Assembly: GCF_000270285.1 (NCBI RefSeq)
Contig: NC_015738.1
Coordinates: 1,426,001 to 1,490,000, forward strand
From: Eggerthella sp. YY7918
GTDB taxonomy: Bacteria; Actinomycetota; Coriobacteriia; Coriobacteriales; Eggerthellaceae
Direction of reading: 5' to 3'
Length of the DNA: 64,000 bases
This document shows positions 43,324 to 52,284 of the stretch, one piece after another (positions within the stretch are counted from its first letter, which is position 1; every line of letters starts with the position of its first letter). The notes under the pieces are model-generated. The model saw only the letters and a list, made by a program, of their open reading frames with translations. It was not told where the DNA came from and made no database searches. Position numbers and translations under genes: made by a program.

Positions 43324-45105
43324 ATGAGAAACATCAATCTTCGCTTCGTTACCGAAACATACAACGAGGCAGGTCTTTTGAGTGACTTTGCTGTCAACTG
43401 CCCCGAGAATTTCAACTTTGGCTACGACGTGGTGGACGACATTGCCGTCGCCGACCCCGATCGCCGCGCCATGGTGTGGTGCAATCCCGAGGGGGAGGAG
43501 CACGTCTTTACGTTTGCCGACATGAAGAAATGGTCGGACAAGACAGCGAACTTTTTGGCTGAGGCGGGCATTGGGCGCGGCGACATGGTCATGGTCATCC
43601 TGCGCCGCCACTATCAGTTCTGGTTTGTGGCGACCGCGCTTGCAAAGCTCGGCGCGGTTATGGTGCCGGCTACCTTTATGCTGAAGGAACACGATCTGGA
43701 ATATCGTTTGAACGGCGCCTCAATTAAGGCTATCATCGCCACCTCGCTTGGCACTATTGCCGATGTGGTGGACAATGTGGCGGACGAGTGCCCCACGCTT
43801 GAGACGCGCATCCTGGTGAACGGCGCGGGTGGCGGTCTTACGCCTGAGGACGAGAACGGCAACCTGGTGTTTCCCGACGACGGCTTACCGCTGGGCGAGA
43901 TGCTTTCTGGTCCGGACGGCATCTGCGCCGCTCCCGCCGAGCGCGCAGGTTGGCTCGACTTCAACACCGGTGTGCGTGCGGCATCGGCGGACTTTACGCG
44001 ACGGGCGACGGCGGCTGCCGACCCCATGCTCATGTACTTCTCGTCCGGTACGTCGGGCAACCCCAAGATGGTACTGCACGACTCCGAATACGCCATTGCG
44101 CACCTGGTCACCGCCAAGCACTGGCACAACGTGGATCCGGAAGGCTTGCATTTCACCATCGCTGACACCGGCTGGGGCAAGGCTGTGTGGGGCAAGTACT
44201 ACGGCCAGTGGCTCATGGAGGCATGCGTGTTCACCTACGACTTCGACCGCTTCCATCCCTCCGAGATTCTCTCGCTCATCGGGAAGTACCGCATCACGAC
44301 GCTGTGCTGTCCGCCCACGATGTATCGCATGATGATGGCCGAGGATGTGGACGCATACGACCTCACGTTGCTCGTGTACTCCACCACGGCGGGCGAAGCG
44401 CTGAATCCCGACCTGTTCGATTTCTGGAAGGAACACACGGGGCTTACCATCTACGAGGGCTTCGGCCAGACCGAGACGCCGCTTACCATTGCGAACCTGA
44501 CTGGTTCCACGCCGCGTCCCGGTTCGATGGGCAAGCCGGTGCCGCTGTACAACGTGGAAATTCAGCGGGCCGACGGCAGTCGCTGCGACACGGGCGAGAC
44601 GGGCGAGGTGTGCATCGACATTCATCAGAAGGCTGCGGGCATCATGCTGGAATACTATCGCGACCCGGCTAAGACTGAGGCTGCCATGTATGACGGCTGG
44701 TATCACACCGGAGATATGGCCTGGTGCGATGAGGATGGTTACTTCTGGTACGTGGGTCGCAACGACGACGTTATCAAGTCAAGCGGCTATCGCATCGGCC
44801 CCTTCGAGATTGAGAGCGTGCTTTTGGAACATGAGGCCGTGCGCGAGTGCGCAGTCACGGGCGTGCCCGATCCAGTGCGTGGCAAGGCTGTGAAGGCGAC
44901 CATCGTGCTTACGGACGGATTTACGGGTTCGACCGAGCTCACGCGTGAGCTACAGACTTGGGTGAAAAAGCGCACGGCTCCGTATAAATATCCCCGTATC
45001 GTCGAGTACGTGGATGAACTGCCCAAAACCGTGAACGGCAAGATTCGTCGCGCCGCCATTCGCGAGGTGGACGAAGCTGAAAAAGCGCCCGAGGGATTGC
45101 TTTGA
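43324..45105 (+). CDS. AMP-forming acyl/aryl-CoA ligase (first copy)
   Basis: 593 residues, ANL superfamily. The P-loop-like motif YFSSGTSGNPK lies near residue 238, the A5-type YEGFGQTETPL and the hinge region RNDDVIKSSGYRIGPFEIES are clear, and the adenylation Lys is in PKTVNGKIRRAAI near the end. It should activate an organic acid to its CoA thioester. No strong Shine-Dalgarno precedes the ATG. The gene overlaps the next by one base. Its nearest relative in the window is the ligase at 49349, which suggests duplication with altered specificity; branched or aromatic acids are plausible. Confidence 0.92.
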   Translation: MRNINLRFVTETYNEAGLLSDFAVNCPENFNFGYDVVDDIAVADPDRRAMVWCNPEGEEHVFTFADMKKWSDKTANFLAEAGIGRGDMVMVILRRHYQFWFVATALAKLGAVMVPATFMLKEHDLEYRLNGASIKAIIATSLGTIADVVDNVADECPTLETRILVNGAGGGLTPEDENGNLVFPDDGLPLGEMLSGPDGICAAPAERAGWLDFNTGVRAASADFTRRATAAADPMLMYFSSGTSGNPKMVLHDSEYAIAHLVTAKHWHNVDPEGLHFTIADTGWGKAVWGKYYGQWLMEACVFTYDFDRFHPSEILSLIGKYRITTLCCPPTMYRMMMAEDVDAYDLTLLVYSTTAGEALNPDLFDFWKEHTGLTIYEGFGQTETPLTIANLTGSTPRPGSMGKPVPLYNVEIQRADGSRCDTGETGEVCIDIHQKAAGIMLEYYRDPAKTEAAMYDGWYHTGDMAWCDEDGYFWYVGRNDDVIKSSGYRIGPFEIESVLLEHEAVRECAVTGVPDPVRGKAVKATIVLTDGFTGSTELTRELQTWVKKRTAPYKYPRIVEYVDELPKTVNGKIRRAAIREVDEAEKAPEGLL

Positions 45106-45947
45106 TGGCGGAGGATGCTTGGACGCCGTCTGCGCCCGTTCTTATCGTTGTCGGTCATTACGGGGTGGGGAAGACCAACCTATCGCTCAATCTGGCTCTG
45201 GACGGTGCTGCTCGGGGGATGGACGTTACGCTTGCCGACCTTGATGTGGTCAATCCGTACTTTCGCTCCAGCGATTACACGACGATGCTTGAAGAGGCTG
45301 GCGTGCGTATGATCGCGCCCGTCATGGCGGGTACCACGCTTGACAGCCCCAGCCTTTCCGGACAGGTGACAACCGCCATCGAGCAGGCGCAGACTAGGTG
45401 GAGCCACGATACTTCTGAGCGCTCGATAGAGTCCAGTCGCTCAGACAGTCCTGCTCGCACGAAAGCGCCACTGGCGCTTTCGGCTTGTGCGGAACTCGCT
45501 TGGTGGACCCCATCGAGCGCTTTCGAAAGGTGTCCGTTGCTTATAATCGATGCGGGGGGAGACGATGTGGGAGCCACCGCGCTCGGTCGCTTCGCGCGCA
45601 GCATCAAGCAAGGTGCCTACGAAATGCTCTATGTGGTAAATCGCAGTCGTAATCTTACGCAGACATCCGAGGAAACGGTCGCTATTCTGCGTGAAATTGA
45701 GGCAAAGTCGCATCTTTGTGCGACGGCGATAGTGAACAATACGCACTTGAAGCAGGACACCGACGAGCATGTTATTGCACAAGGGCTTCCCTTTGCGCAG
45801 GAGGTTGCAGACAATTCAGGTTTGCCTCTTGCGTTCACGACGGTGCCCCGTGCGCTCTTCGACCGGAAAAGTACCCTCATTGACCCGAATGAGGGTCAAC
45901 AAATGTTCTATCCTGTGCAAGTATATGTACGTACTCCTTGGGAATAG
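45105..45947 (+). CDS. P-loop ATPase (MinD/CobB-like) with palindromic insert
   Basis: 280 residues. The Walker A motif is VGHYGVGKTNLSLNLAL at about residues 17-33, followed by the deviant NTPase feature DVTLADLDVVNPYFRSSDY and a later Asp motif LLIIDAGGDDVGAT. The stop of the ligase overlaps this start (TGATG). Residues about 106-139 are low-complexity, Ser/Ala-rich and encoded by an imperfect 102-bp palindrome. The position before the oxidoreductase genes suggests a role in maturation or control of that enzyme, but this is inference. Confidence 0.8.
   Translation: MAEDAWTPSAPVLIVVGHYGVGKTNLSLNLALDGAARGMDVTLADLDVVNPYFRSSDYTTMLEEAGVRMIAPVMAGTTLDSPSLSGQVTTAIEQAQTRWSHDTSERSIESSRSDSPARTKAPLALSACAELAWWTPSSAFERCPLLIIDAGGDDVGATALGRFARSIKQGAYEMLYVVNRSRNLTQTSEETVAILREIEAKSHLCATAIVNNTHLKQDTDEHVIAQGLPFAQEVADNSGLPLAFTTVPRALFDRKSTLIDPNEGQQMFYPVQVYVRTPWE
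45419..45520. repeat. Intragenic palindromic element, in frame
   Basis: The outer arms at 45419-45435 (GCGCTCGATAGAGTCCA) and 45504-45520 pair at 15 of 17 bases. The centre is a perfect 11-bp stem CGAAAGCGCCA / TGGCGCTTTCG around one base (45460-45482). The unit is 102 bases, exactly 34 codons, and keeps the ATPase frame open. Confidence 0.65.
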
Positions 45948-46044
45948 GTTGAGAGAGTGCGCATGAGGGCGTTTCATTTCGCTCGCGCGTATAGCTTTGT
46001 GTGCTCAAACGCGGCGATGAGCACAAGATAAAGGAAGGTTCACC

Positions 46045-46251
46045 ATGGCCAGAATCGAAGTAGACGATCATTTCTGCAAAGGGTGCGGTCTGTGTGTCGA
46101 CGCGTGCCCCGTGCATATAATCGAGCTTGATCACCAGCGTATTACGGCGAAGGGATATCATCCGGCGCGGTGCACCGATGACGAGGCGTGTACGGGCTGT
46201 ATGTCGTGCGCGCTCATGTGTCCCGACGTGGCAATAACGGTTGAGAGGTAG
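46045..46251 (+). CDS. 2-oxoacid:ferredoxin oxidoreductase, delta (ferredoxin) subunit
   Basis: 68 residues. Two [4Fe-4S] sites are seen: CKGCGLCVDACP (residues 11-22) and CTGCMSCALMCP (49-60). This is the small ferredoxin-like subunit of the four-subunit VOR/KOR enzyme; it passes electrons from the TPP subunit to soluble ferredoxin. The ATG follows AAGGAAGG. The alpha subunit gene starts five bases after the stop. Confidence 0.93.
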   Translation: MARIEVDDHFCKGCGLCVDACPVHIIELDHQRITAKGYHPARCTDDEACTGCMSCALMCPDVAITVER

Positions 46252-46255
46252 ACCA

Positions 46256-47320
46256 ATGGCAGAAAAAGTGCTGATGAAAGGCAATGAAGTTATGGCAGAA
46301 AGCGCCATTCGCGCAGGATGCCGTTTCTTCTTTGGCTATCCCATAACGCCGCAGACCGAACTGGCTGCCTACATGTCCAAACGCATGCCGAAGGTGGATG
46401 GGACGTATCTACAGGCGGAGAGCGAAATTGCCGCCATCAATATGGTGTACGGAGCCGCGTGTGCCGGAGCGCGCGTGATGACGTCTTCATCCTCGCCGGG
46501 CATTTCGCTGAAAGGCGAGGGAATTTCGTACATGGCGGGCTGTGATTTGCCGGGCGTTATCGTGAACGTTCAGCGCGGCGGCCCGGGCCTTGGCGGCATT
46601 CAGCCTTCACAGTCGGACTACTGGCAGGCGACGCGCGCCACCGGGCACGGTGATTTCCAAATTATGGTGTATGCGCCTTCGACGGTGCAGGAGATGGCGG
46701 ATTACGCGTTTCTTGCATTTGACAAAGCCGATGAATATCGCATTCCGGTCATGATTTTGGCTGACGGCATGCTTGGTCAGATGATGGAACCGGTTGTTTT
46801 GCCCGAGGCGAAGGGGCAGTTGCCGGAAAAGCCCTGGGCCACCAATGGTCACAAGAACAAGCGGCCGCATAATATTATGGACTCGCTTTATTTGACGGCT
46901 GACGAACTGGAAGTGCTTAACATTGAGCGTTTCGAGCGCTACAAGGCAATTCTGCGTGACGAACAGCGTGCCGAGCTCTTCATGACCGACGATGCGGATA
47001 TCGTGCTTGTGGCGTTTGGTGCTTCGGCTCGTATTGCGCGCAGTGCCGTGGTGGCTGCTCGCGAGAAGGGCATCAAAGCGGGACTCATTCGTCCCATCAC
47101 GCTCTGGCCTTTCCCGGTAGATGTGTTTGAACAGGTCATTCCTCATACGAAGCAGTTCCTTTCGGTTGAGATGAACATGGGGCAGATGGTGGATGATGTG
47201 CGTCTGGTGTCGGCGGGTCGCGTGCCGGTTGACTTCTTCGGCCGTACGGGAGGCATCATTCCCACGCCTGTGGAAGTGCTCGCCAAGATTGAAGAGTTGC
47301 AGGGAAAGGTGGGTGCATAA
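46256..47320 (+). CDS. vorB: 2-oxoacid:ferredoxin oxidoreductase, alpha subunit (VorB-like)
   Basis: 354 residues. The start KVLMKGNEVMAESAIRAGC with FFGYPITPQTEL is the pattern of VorB-type (3-methyl-2-oxobutanoate) oxidoreductases, and the conserved QAESEIAAINMVYGAACAGA and SSPGISLKGEGISYM segments follow. With beta, gamma and delta it decarboxylates 2-oxoacids to acyl-CoA while reducing ferredoxin. Branched-chain 2-oxoacids are the likely substrates, though 2-oxoglutarate enzymes are close relatives. Confidence 0.88.
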   Translation: MAEKVLMKGNEVMAESAIRAGCRFFFGYPITPQTELAAYMSKRMPKVDGTYLQAESEIAAINMVYGAACAGARVMTSSSSPGISLKGEGISYMAGCDLPGVIVNVQRGGPGLGGIQPSQSDYWQATRATGHGDFQIMVYAPSTVQEMADYAFLAFDKADEYRIPVMILADGMLGQMMEPVVLPEAKGQLPEKPWATNGHKNKRPHNIMDSLYLTADELEVLNIERFERYKAILRDEQRAELFMTDDADIVLVAFGASARIARSAVVAAREKGIKAGLIRPITLWPFPVDVFEQVIPHTKQFLSVEMNMGQMVDDVRLVSAGRVPVDFFGRTGGIIPTPVEVLAKIEELQGKVGA

Positions 47321-47321
47321 C

Positions 47322-48161
47322 ATGAGCGCCGAATCGAAAATTGTGTTTCAGCGCCCTAAAGCGCTCCTCCCTGTCGTCACGAATTACTGCCCGGGCTGTC
47401 CGCACGGTATCGTGCATCGACTTGTGGCAGAGACCATTGACGAGCTGGGCGTCGAAGGTGACACTATTGGTATTGCGCCGGTCGGTTGCGCGGTGACCTC
47501 TCCCGACTTTTTCGCATGCGATATGATCGAGGCCGCCCACGGACGTGCTCCTGCGGTGGCTACGGCGGTCAAGCGCGTGCTGCCAAAGAGCGTCGTATTC
47601 GCCTATCAGGGTGACGGCGACTTGGCTTCCATCGGCATGGCTGAGACCATTCATGCGGCCACACGCGGCGAGCATATTACCGTCATCTTCATCAACAACG
47701 CCATCTACGGCATGACAGGTGGCCAGATGGCGCCTACGAGTTTGCCCAACCAGGTGACGCAAACCTCGCCTTACGGGCGCGATGTGTCCACCGCCGGCTA
47801 TCCTATTCGTGTGTGCGAACTCTTAAGCTCGCTCGACGGCGTGGCCTATCTGGAACGTGTGACGGTCGATTGTCCCAAAAACGTGCGCAAGGCAAAGAAA
47901 GCCATCAAACGTGCATTTCAGAATCAGATCGACGGCGTGGGGTATTCGCTGGTAGAGGTGGTGTCCACCTGTCCGACGAACTGGGGTCTGACACCGCAGG
48001 ATTCATTTGATTGGATGCGCGAGAACATGTTGCCGTATTATCCGCTGGGCGTGTACAAAGATGTTGTCGCTGACGGGTTCGCCAATGCGGCGGAAGCGGC
48101 GGCAGCGCGCAATGCTGATTGCCCGGTGGCGCATCCGCAGACCGAAGGAGGTGCGCGATGA
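47322..48161 (+). CDS. 2-oxoacid:ferredoxin oxidoreductase, beta (TPP-binding) subunit
   Basis: 279 residues. The Cys-containing YCPGCPHG near residue 23 and the TPP/Mg site QGDGDLASIGMAETIHAA with FINNAIYGMTGGQMAPTS are diagnostic. It binds thiamine diphosphate and does the decarboxylation chemistry together with the alpha subunit. The ATG lies one base after the alpha stop; its own stop overlaps the gamma start (ATGA). Confidence 0.94.
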   Translation: MSAESKIVFQRPKALLPVVTNYCPGCPHGIVHRLVAETIDELGVEGDTIGIAPVGCAVTSPDFFACDMIEAAHGRAPAVATAVKRVLPKSVVFAYQGDGDLASIGMAETIHAATRGEHITVIFINNAIYGMTGGQMAPTSLPNQVTQTSPYGRDVSTAGYPIRVCELLSSLDGVAYLERVTVDCPKNVRKAKKAIKRAFQNQIDGVGYSLVEVVSTCPTNWGLTPQDSFDWMRENMLPYYPLGVYKDVVADGFANAAEAAAARNADCPVAHPQTEGGAR

Positions 48162-48694
48162 GTCGCACCATGAATGCTGTGCTTGCTGGATTTGGCGGCC
48201 AAGGCATCCTGTTCGCGGGCAAGATTATCGCCATCGCAGGACTCATCGAGAACCGCGAAGTGTCGTGGCTTCCTTCGTATGGTCCTGAAATGCGTGGTGG
48301 TACTGCCAACTGCAGTGTATGTTTGGCAGACGAGCCTATCGGAAGCCCGCTGGTACTTGAACCCGATACGCTCGTCGTGATGAATCAGCCCTCGCTCGAC
48401 AAGTTTGAAGGCAGCGTGAAGCAAGGCGGTATTGTTGTCGCCGACTCCACGCTCATTCAGAACATCCCCGACATCCCGGGCGTAAAGGTGTGCGCCGTTC
48501 CTGCCACGCAACTTGCAGAGGAGCATGGGTACAAGGCACTCGCGAACGTCATTTTGGTGGGAAAGTTGTTTGCGGAGACAAGGTTTTGTTCTGACGACAC
48601 CATCAAGGCGGCCGTCGAGAAGTGCGTGCCTGCCTCGAAAAAGGCTAAACTACCTGCAAACTTGTCAGCTCTCGAGTTGGGGATGAATGCATAG
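48158..48694 (+). CDS. 2-oxoacid:ferredoxin oxidoreductase, gamma subunit
   Basis: 178 residues. AGFGGQGILFAGKIIAIAG at the start, WLPSYGPEMRGGTANCSVC and the C-terminal LALVGKLF-like stretch (NVILVGKLFAETR) are those of the gamma domain (PF01558). It completes the four-subunit enzyme. The ATG lies behind GAAGGAGG and overlaps the beta stop. The second XRE-cupin gene follows after eleven bases. Confidence 0.94.
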   Translation: MSRTMNAVLAGFGGQGILFAGKIIAIAGLIENREVSWLPSYGPEMRGGTANCSVCLADEPIGSPLVLEPDTLVVMNQPSLDKFEGSVKQGGIVVADSTLIQNIPDIPGVKVCAVPATQLAEEHGYKALANVILVGKLFAETRFCSDDTIKAAVEKCVPASKKAKLPANLSALELGMNA

Positions 48695-48705
48695 AAAGGA
48701 AGCTC

Positions 48706-49257
48706 ATGGTAGCTGAACTGGCCGAGATTGGCTTGCGTATCAAAGGCCTGCGCGAGGCGTGCGATGTCACGCGCGAGGAAATGGCGGCCGAGCTTGAGGT
48801 GCCGCTGGAGACCTACGTGCGCTGGGAAGAGACGGGTGACGATGTGCCCATCTCTGCCATCTATCACATGGCGCACCATTTCGGTGTAGAGTTTACCGAG
48901 ATACTTACTGGCACGGCGGCGAAACTTGATACCTACCAGGTGGTACGCTGGGGAGAGGGTCGCGAAGTGGACCGCTATCCGGGCTACCACTTCGAGGATT
49001 TGGCGTGGCGCTACACCGGAAAGATCATGCAGCCGCTTCTGGTGGTGCTTGATCCAACTGATGAGCCGGCGAAACTCGTAACCCATACCGGCCAGGAGTT
49101 TAACCTCGTGGTTGAGGGTACTGTGGTGGTCACGTGGTGTGACAAGGAGTTTGAACTCAACGCTGGTGACAGCATCTATTTCAATCCGGAGTATCCCCAC
49201 GGCCAGCGCTGCGGCGGGGATGTCCCGGCTAAGTTTGTAACGATTATTGCGGAGTGA
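48706..49257 (+). CDS. XRE-family regulator with C-terminal cupin domain (second copy)
   Basis: 183 residues. The XRE part (GLRIKGLREACDVTREEMAAELEVPLETYVRWEE is clear in pieces) is followed by a cupin barrel (THTGQEFNLVVEGTVVVTW, LNAGDSIYFNPEYPHGQRC). It parallels the regulator at 42623 in domain order and in the GQE-F/LDF-IxG cupin strand. The position before an acyl-CoA ligase is also the same. The gene is part of the oxidoreductase transcript or has its own promoter within the gamma gene. Confidence 0.92.
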   Translation: MVAELAEIGLRIKGLREACDVTREEMAAELEVPLETYVRWEETGDDVPISAIYHMAHHFGVEFTEILTGTAAKLDTYQVVRWGEGREVDRYPGYHFEDLAWRYTGKIMQPLLVVLDPTDEPAKLVTHTGQEFNLVVEGTVVVTWCDKEFELNAGDSIYFNPEYPHGQRCGGDVPAKFVTIIAE

Positions 49258-49292
49258 TTTGTTCCACCGTTCGGAGAACGGCAGAACAAATC
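49256..49292 (+). terminator. Bipartite hairpin after the second XRE-cupin gene
   Basis: An outer 9-bp stem GATTTGTTC / GAACAAATC encloses a 6-bp stem CCGTTC / GAACGG. It begins inside the stop codon and has no T-run, so it may only weaken transcription into the ligase gene. Confidence 0.5.
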
Positions 49293-49348
49293 AACGCTTC
49301 TCGCTGACTTTGCTGGACCGGTAAGGCACAAGAAGAAAGAACACATTC

Positions 49349-51022
49349 ATGAACCATATCCTGAGCAAGTATTGTCCTCGCATCGACTTCGACTCCTATG
49401 AGGACTTCTACCAGAACTTCCAGATCAACGTGCCTGAAGCGTTTAACTTTGGCTTCGATGTGGTGGACGAATGGGCCCGTGTCGAACCCGATAAACGGGC
49501 GTTGGTGTGGTGTGACGACCATGACAATGAACGCACGTTCACCTTTACCGACCTTTCTCGTCTGTCGAATCAAGCGGCCAATGCCTTCCGTAAGCTCGGC
49601 ATCGGCAAGGGCGATGTCGTCATGCTTATTCTGCGTCGTTGTTGGGAATATTGGGTGTGCGCGGTGGCGCTCTGCAAACTGGGGGCCACCATCATTCCTG
49701 CATCGCTGCAACTTACGAAGAAGGATATCGAGTACCGCGCCAATTCCGCGCAGGTGAAAATGATGGTCTGTGTGGCCGACGACTATGTGTGCAGCCAGAC
49801 CGAACTTGCCTTGCCCGAGTCACCCTCCATCAAAAACCGCGTTATTGTGGCGGGGGAGCGCGAGGGTTGGCAATCTTTCGACGAGCTTATCGCTGACGAG
49901 TCTGACGAGTTTGAGCGCCCGACGGGCGAGGCGGGGGTCACCTCGAAAGACATCATGCTCATCTACTTTACGTCCGGCACCACCGGCATGGCGAAAGCCG
50001 TGTGTCACAATTTCGCACATCCTTTGGGACATATCATCACCGCGAAGTATTGGCAGCAGGTGGAAGAAAATACGCTCCATATGTCGGTGACCGATAGCGG
50101 CTGGGCGAAATTTGGCTGGGGCAAGATCTACGGTCAATGGATTGCCGGTGCGACCATCTTTGCCTACGACATGGACAAGTTCGTGCCGACGAAGCTTTTG
50201 CAAAAGATCCAAGACTACAAGCTGACCACGTTCTGTGCGCCACCTACGATGTATCGCTTTATGCTGCAGGAGGATGTGAGCGCCTATGACCTGTCGAGTG
50301 TGCATAACTTTGCGACGGCAGGCGAGCCGCTGAATGCCGAGGTCACCATTGCATGGAAGCGTCTGACTGGGAAGAACATTCGGGAAGGTTTTGGCCAGAC
50401 CGAAGGTCCCGTTCTGTTGGCCACGTTCCCCTGGATCGAACCGCGACCAGGATCAATGGGTAAGCCGTCTCCGTTGCTCAATATCAGACTTTTGGATGAC
50501 GACGGCAATGAAGTACCCGACGGCGAAGAGGGCGCCATCTGCGTGACCGGCCTCAAGGAAGCGTATCCGCCGGGTCTGTTCGTGGGTTACTATCAGGAGC
50601 CCGAGCGCACGCGCGAGGCTGTGGGCGGGGAGTATTACAACCTGCATGACATGGCGTGGCGCGACTCGGACGGTTACTGCTTCTTCGTTGGCCGCAACGA
50701 CGATGTTATCAAGTGCTCGGGTTATCGCATTGGGCCTTTCGAAGTGGAAAGCGCGCTCATAGAACATCCCGCCGTGGTGGAATGCGCGGTTACGGCTGCG
50801 CCCGACCCCATCCGCGGCAAGGTGGTTAAGGCCACCGTCGTGCTGGCGAAGGGCTGGGAGCCCTCCGACGAACTCGTGCGCGAACTGCAGAACCACGTGA
50901 AGAAGACGACGGCGCCCTACAAGTATCCGCGCATCGTCGAGTTTACCGACGAGCTTCCCAAGACCATCGGCGGCAAAATCAAGCGCAAGCTCATCCGCAA
51001 TAACGACGGCATAGAAGATTAA
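49349..51022 (+). CDS. AMP-forming acyl/aryl-CoA ligase (second copy)
   Basis: 557 residues. The ANL motifs are YFTSGTTGMAK (near residue 208), REGFGQTEGPV, RNDDVIKCSGYRIGPFEVES and the Lys motif PKTIGGKIKRKLI. It is clearly paralogous to the ligase at 43324: both begin with a segment ending in FNFG(Y/F)DVVD and share GRGD/GKGD-x-VM-x-ILRR. It is shorter by 36 residues. Together with the oxidoreductase it may activate, or re-activate, acids released by 2-oxoacid metabolism. Confidence 0.92.
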   Translation: MNHILSKYCPRIDFDSYEDFYQNFQINVPEAFNFGFDVVDEWARVEPDKRALVWCDDHDNERTFTFTDLSRLSNQAANAFRKLGIGKGDVVMLILRRCWEYWVCAVALCKLGATIIPASLQLTKKDIEYRANSAQVKMMVCVADDYVCSQTELALPESPSIKNRVIVAGEREGWQSFDELIADESDEFERPTGEAGVTSKDIMLIYFTSGTTGMAKAVCHNFAHPLGHIITAKYWQQVEENTLHMSVTDSGWAKFGWGKIYGQWIAGATIFAYDMDKFVPTKLLQKIQDYKLTTFCAPPTMYRFMLQEDVSAYDLSSVHNFATAGEPLNAEVTIAWKRLTGKNIREGFGQTEGPVLLATFPWIEPRPGSMGKPSPLLNIRLLDDDGNEVPDGEEGAICVTGLKEAYPPGLFVGYYQEPERTREAVGGEYYNLHDMAWRDSDGYCFFVGRNDDVIKCSGYRIGPFEVESALIEHPAVVECAVTAAPDPIRGKVVKATVVLAKGWEPSDELVRELQNHVKKTTAPYKYPRIVEFTDELPKTIGGKIKRKLIRNNDGIED

Positions 51023-51026
51023 TCGA

Positions 51027-51052
51027 TTCCGGCGGCTAGAAAGCCGCCGGAA
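51027..51052 (+). terminator. GC hairpin after the second ligase
   Basis: TTCCGGCGGCT and AGCCGCCGGAA form a perfect 11-bp stem around AGAA. The same stem is found after the glycosyltransferase (14121-14146). Between here and 51233 no gene is seen. Confidence 0.7.
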
Positions 51053-51232
51053 CTATTTCGACGCCGAAAGGCTCCAATGCCCGAATAGTGCATTCAACGA
51101 GGTATAGCTTCCTATGTACGTACGACTACGGTCGTGCAACGATTGAGCGGGTTGGGTGCATAAGGGTGTAAGGTGGCTGATGTATACGAAACGCGTGCCC
51201 GATAATCGGCGTGCTTGCGATAGGAGGTAACC

Positions 51233-52093
51233 ATGGCAGAGCTCCAAAGCGCGAGAGATCGCATTGAACTGCGCAACGGTTACGGCATTCCCTGTGTGGG
51301 ATTTGGTACATGGAAAATGCCCGAGGGTGACATAGGTCGCGAAGCTATCCATCAGGCGCTTCATGACGGGTATCGACATATTGATACGGCGGCAGCGTAC
51401 GGCAATGAGGAAACGGTAGGCCAAGCGCTTGCTACAAGCGGTATTAACCGCGAAGAGCTCTTCGTCACCACCAAGGTGTGGAACGATCATCGCGGTTACG
51501 ACGCAACGCTCAAGGCTTTTGAAGAGTCTCGCACGAAGCTGCATTTGGACTATGTGGATCTGTATCTTATTCACTGGCCAGCGGCGCAGGGAGCCGAAGA
51601 TGAATGGCAGCGTACGAATGCTGAGACCTGGCGGGCGCTTGAGGCGCTTTATCTTGATGGGAAAGTACGCGCCATCGGTGTGAGTAATTTCAAACCCCAC
51701 CATTTGGAACCTCTTATGGACACCGCAGAGATCCTTCCCATGGTGAATCAGATTGAGCTTCATCCCGGTCATAATCAGCGAGAAACGCGCGAGTTCTGCA
51801 ACCGTCATAACATCGTGGTTGAAGCGTGGTCGCCGCTCGGTCGTGGAAGTCTGCTTAACAACCAGCTGCTTATCGACATTGCGGCGAGCTACGGGTGCAC
51901 CACCGCTCAGCTGTGTCTGCGCTGGTGTCTGCAGCGTAGCGCCATTCCGCTACCGAAATCGACCGATGCAGGCCGTATATCTCAAAATGCCCGTGTTTTC
52001 TGGTTCAACATCACCGACGAGGACCTACAACGCATCGACGAGCTGGATCCCCTCGCTTTCAGCGGCCTCGATCCCGACACCATTGATTTTTAG
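51233..52093 (+). CDS. Aldo/keto reductase
   Basis: 286 residues, the family length. The catalytic tetrad is complete: Asp51 and Tyr56 (HIDTAAAYGNEE), Lys81 (TTKVWND) and His114 (LYLIHWP). The NADPH site IPLPKSTDAGRISQNA is near the C-terminus. It reduces carbonyl compounds with NADPH. ATG follows AGGAGGTAACC. It is a single-gene unit closed by a strong terminator. Confidence 0.95.
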   Translation: MAELQSARDRIELRNGYGIPCVGFGTWKMPEGDIGREAIHQALHDGYRHIDTAAAYGNEETVGQALATSGINREELFVTTKVWNDHRGYDATLKAFEESRTKLHLDYVDLYLIHWPAAQGAEDEWQRTNAETWRALEALYLDGKVRAIGVSNFKPHHLEPLMDTAEILPMVNQIELHPGHNQRETREFCNRHNIVVEAWSPLGRGSLLNNQLLIDIAASYGCTTAQLCLRWCLQRSAIPLPKSTDAGRISQNARVFWFNITDEDLQRIDELDPLAFSGLDPDTIDF

Positions 52094-52122
52094 AACCAGA
52101 TAGCTCTGAACATACCTGTTAT

Positions 52123-52150
52123 AAAGGCCCGCGCACATGCGGGCCTTTTA
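52123..52150 (+). terminator. Terminator after the aldo/keto reductase gene
   Basis: AAAGGCCCGC and GCGGGCCTTTT form a 10-bp stem around a 6-base loop with a terminal T-run. Confidence 0.93.
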
Positions 52151-52284
52151 ACGCTTTCCGTCTGCCAAAACTTAGCTGGCAGCTAATGTTTTAGTTTTCT
52201 CGATTCACTACCATAGATTTAGTTCCAATGCTGCTCTGGATGGGCGGGAACGTAAATGTGTAAACGAGGGCGCAAGGAGGATCC

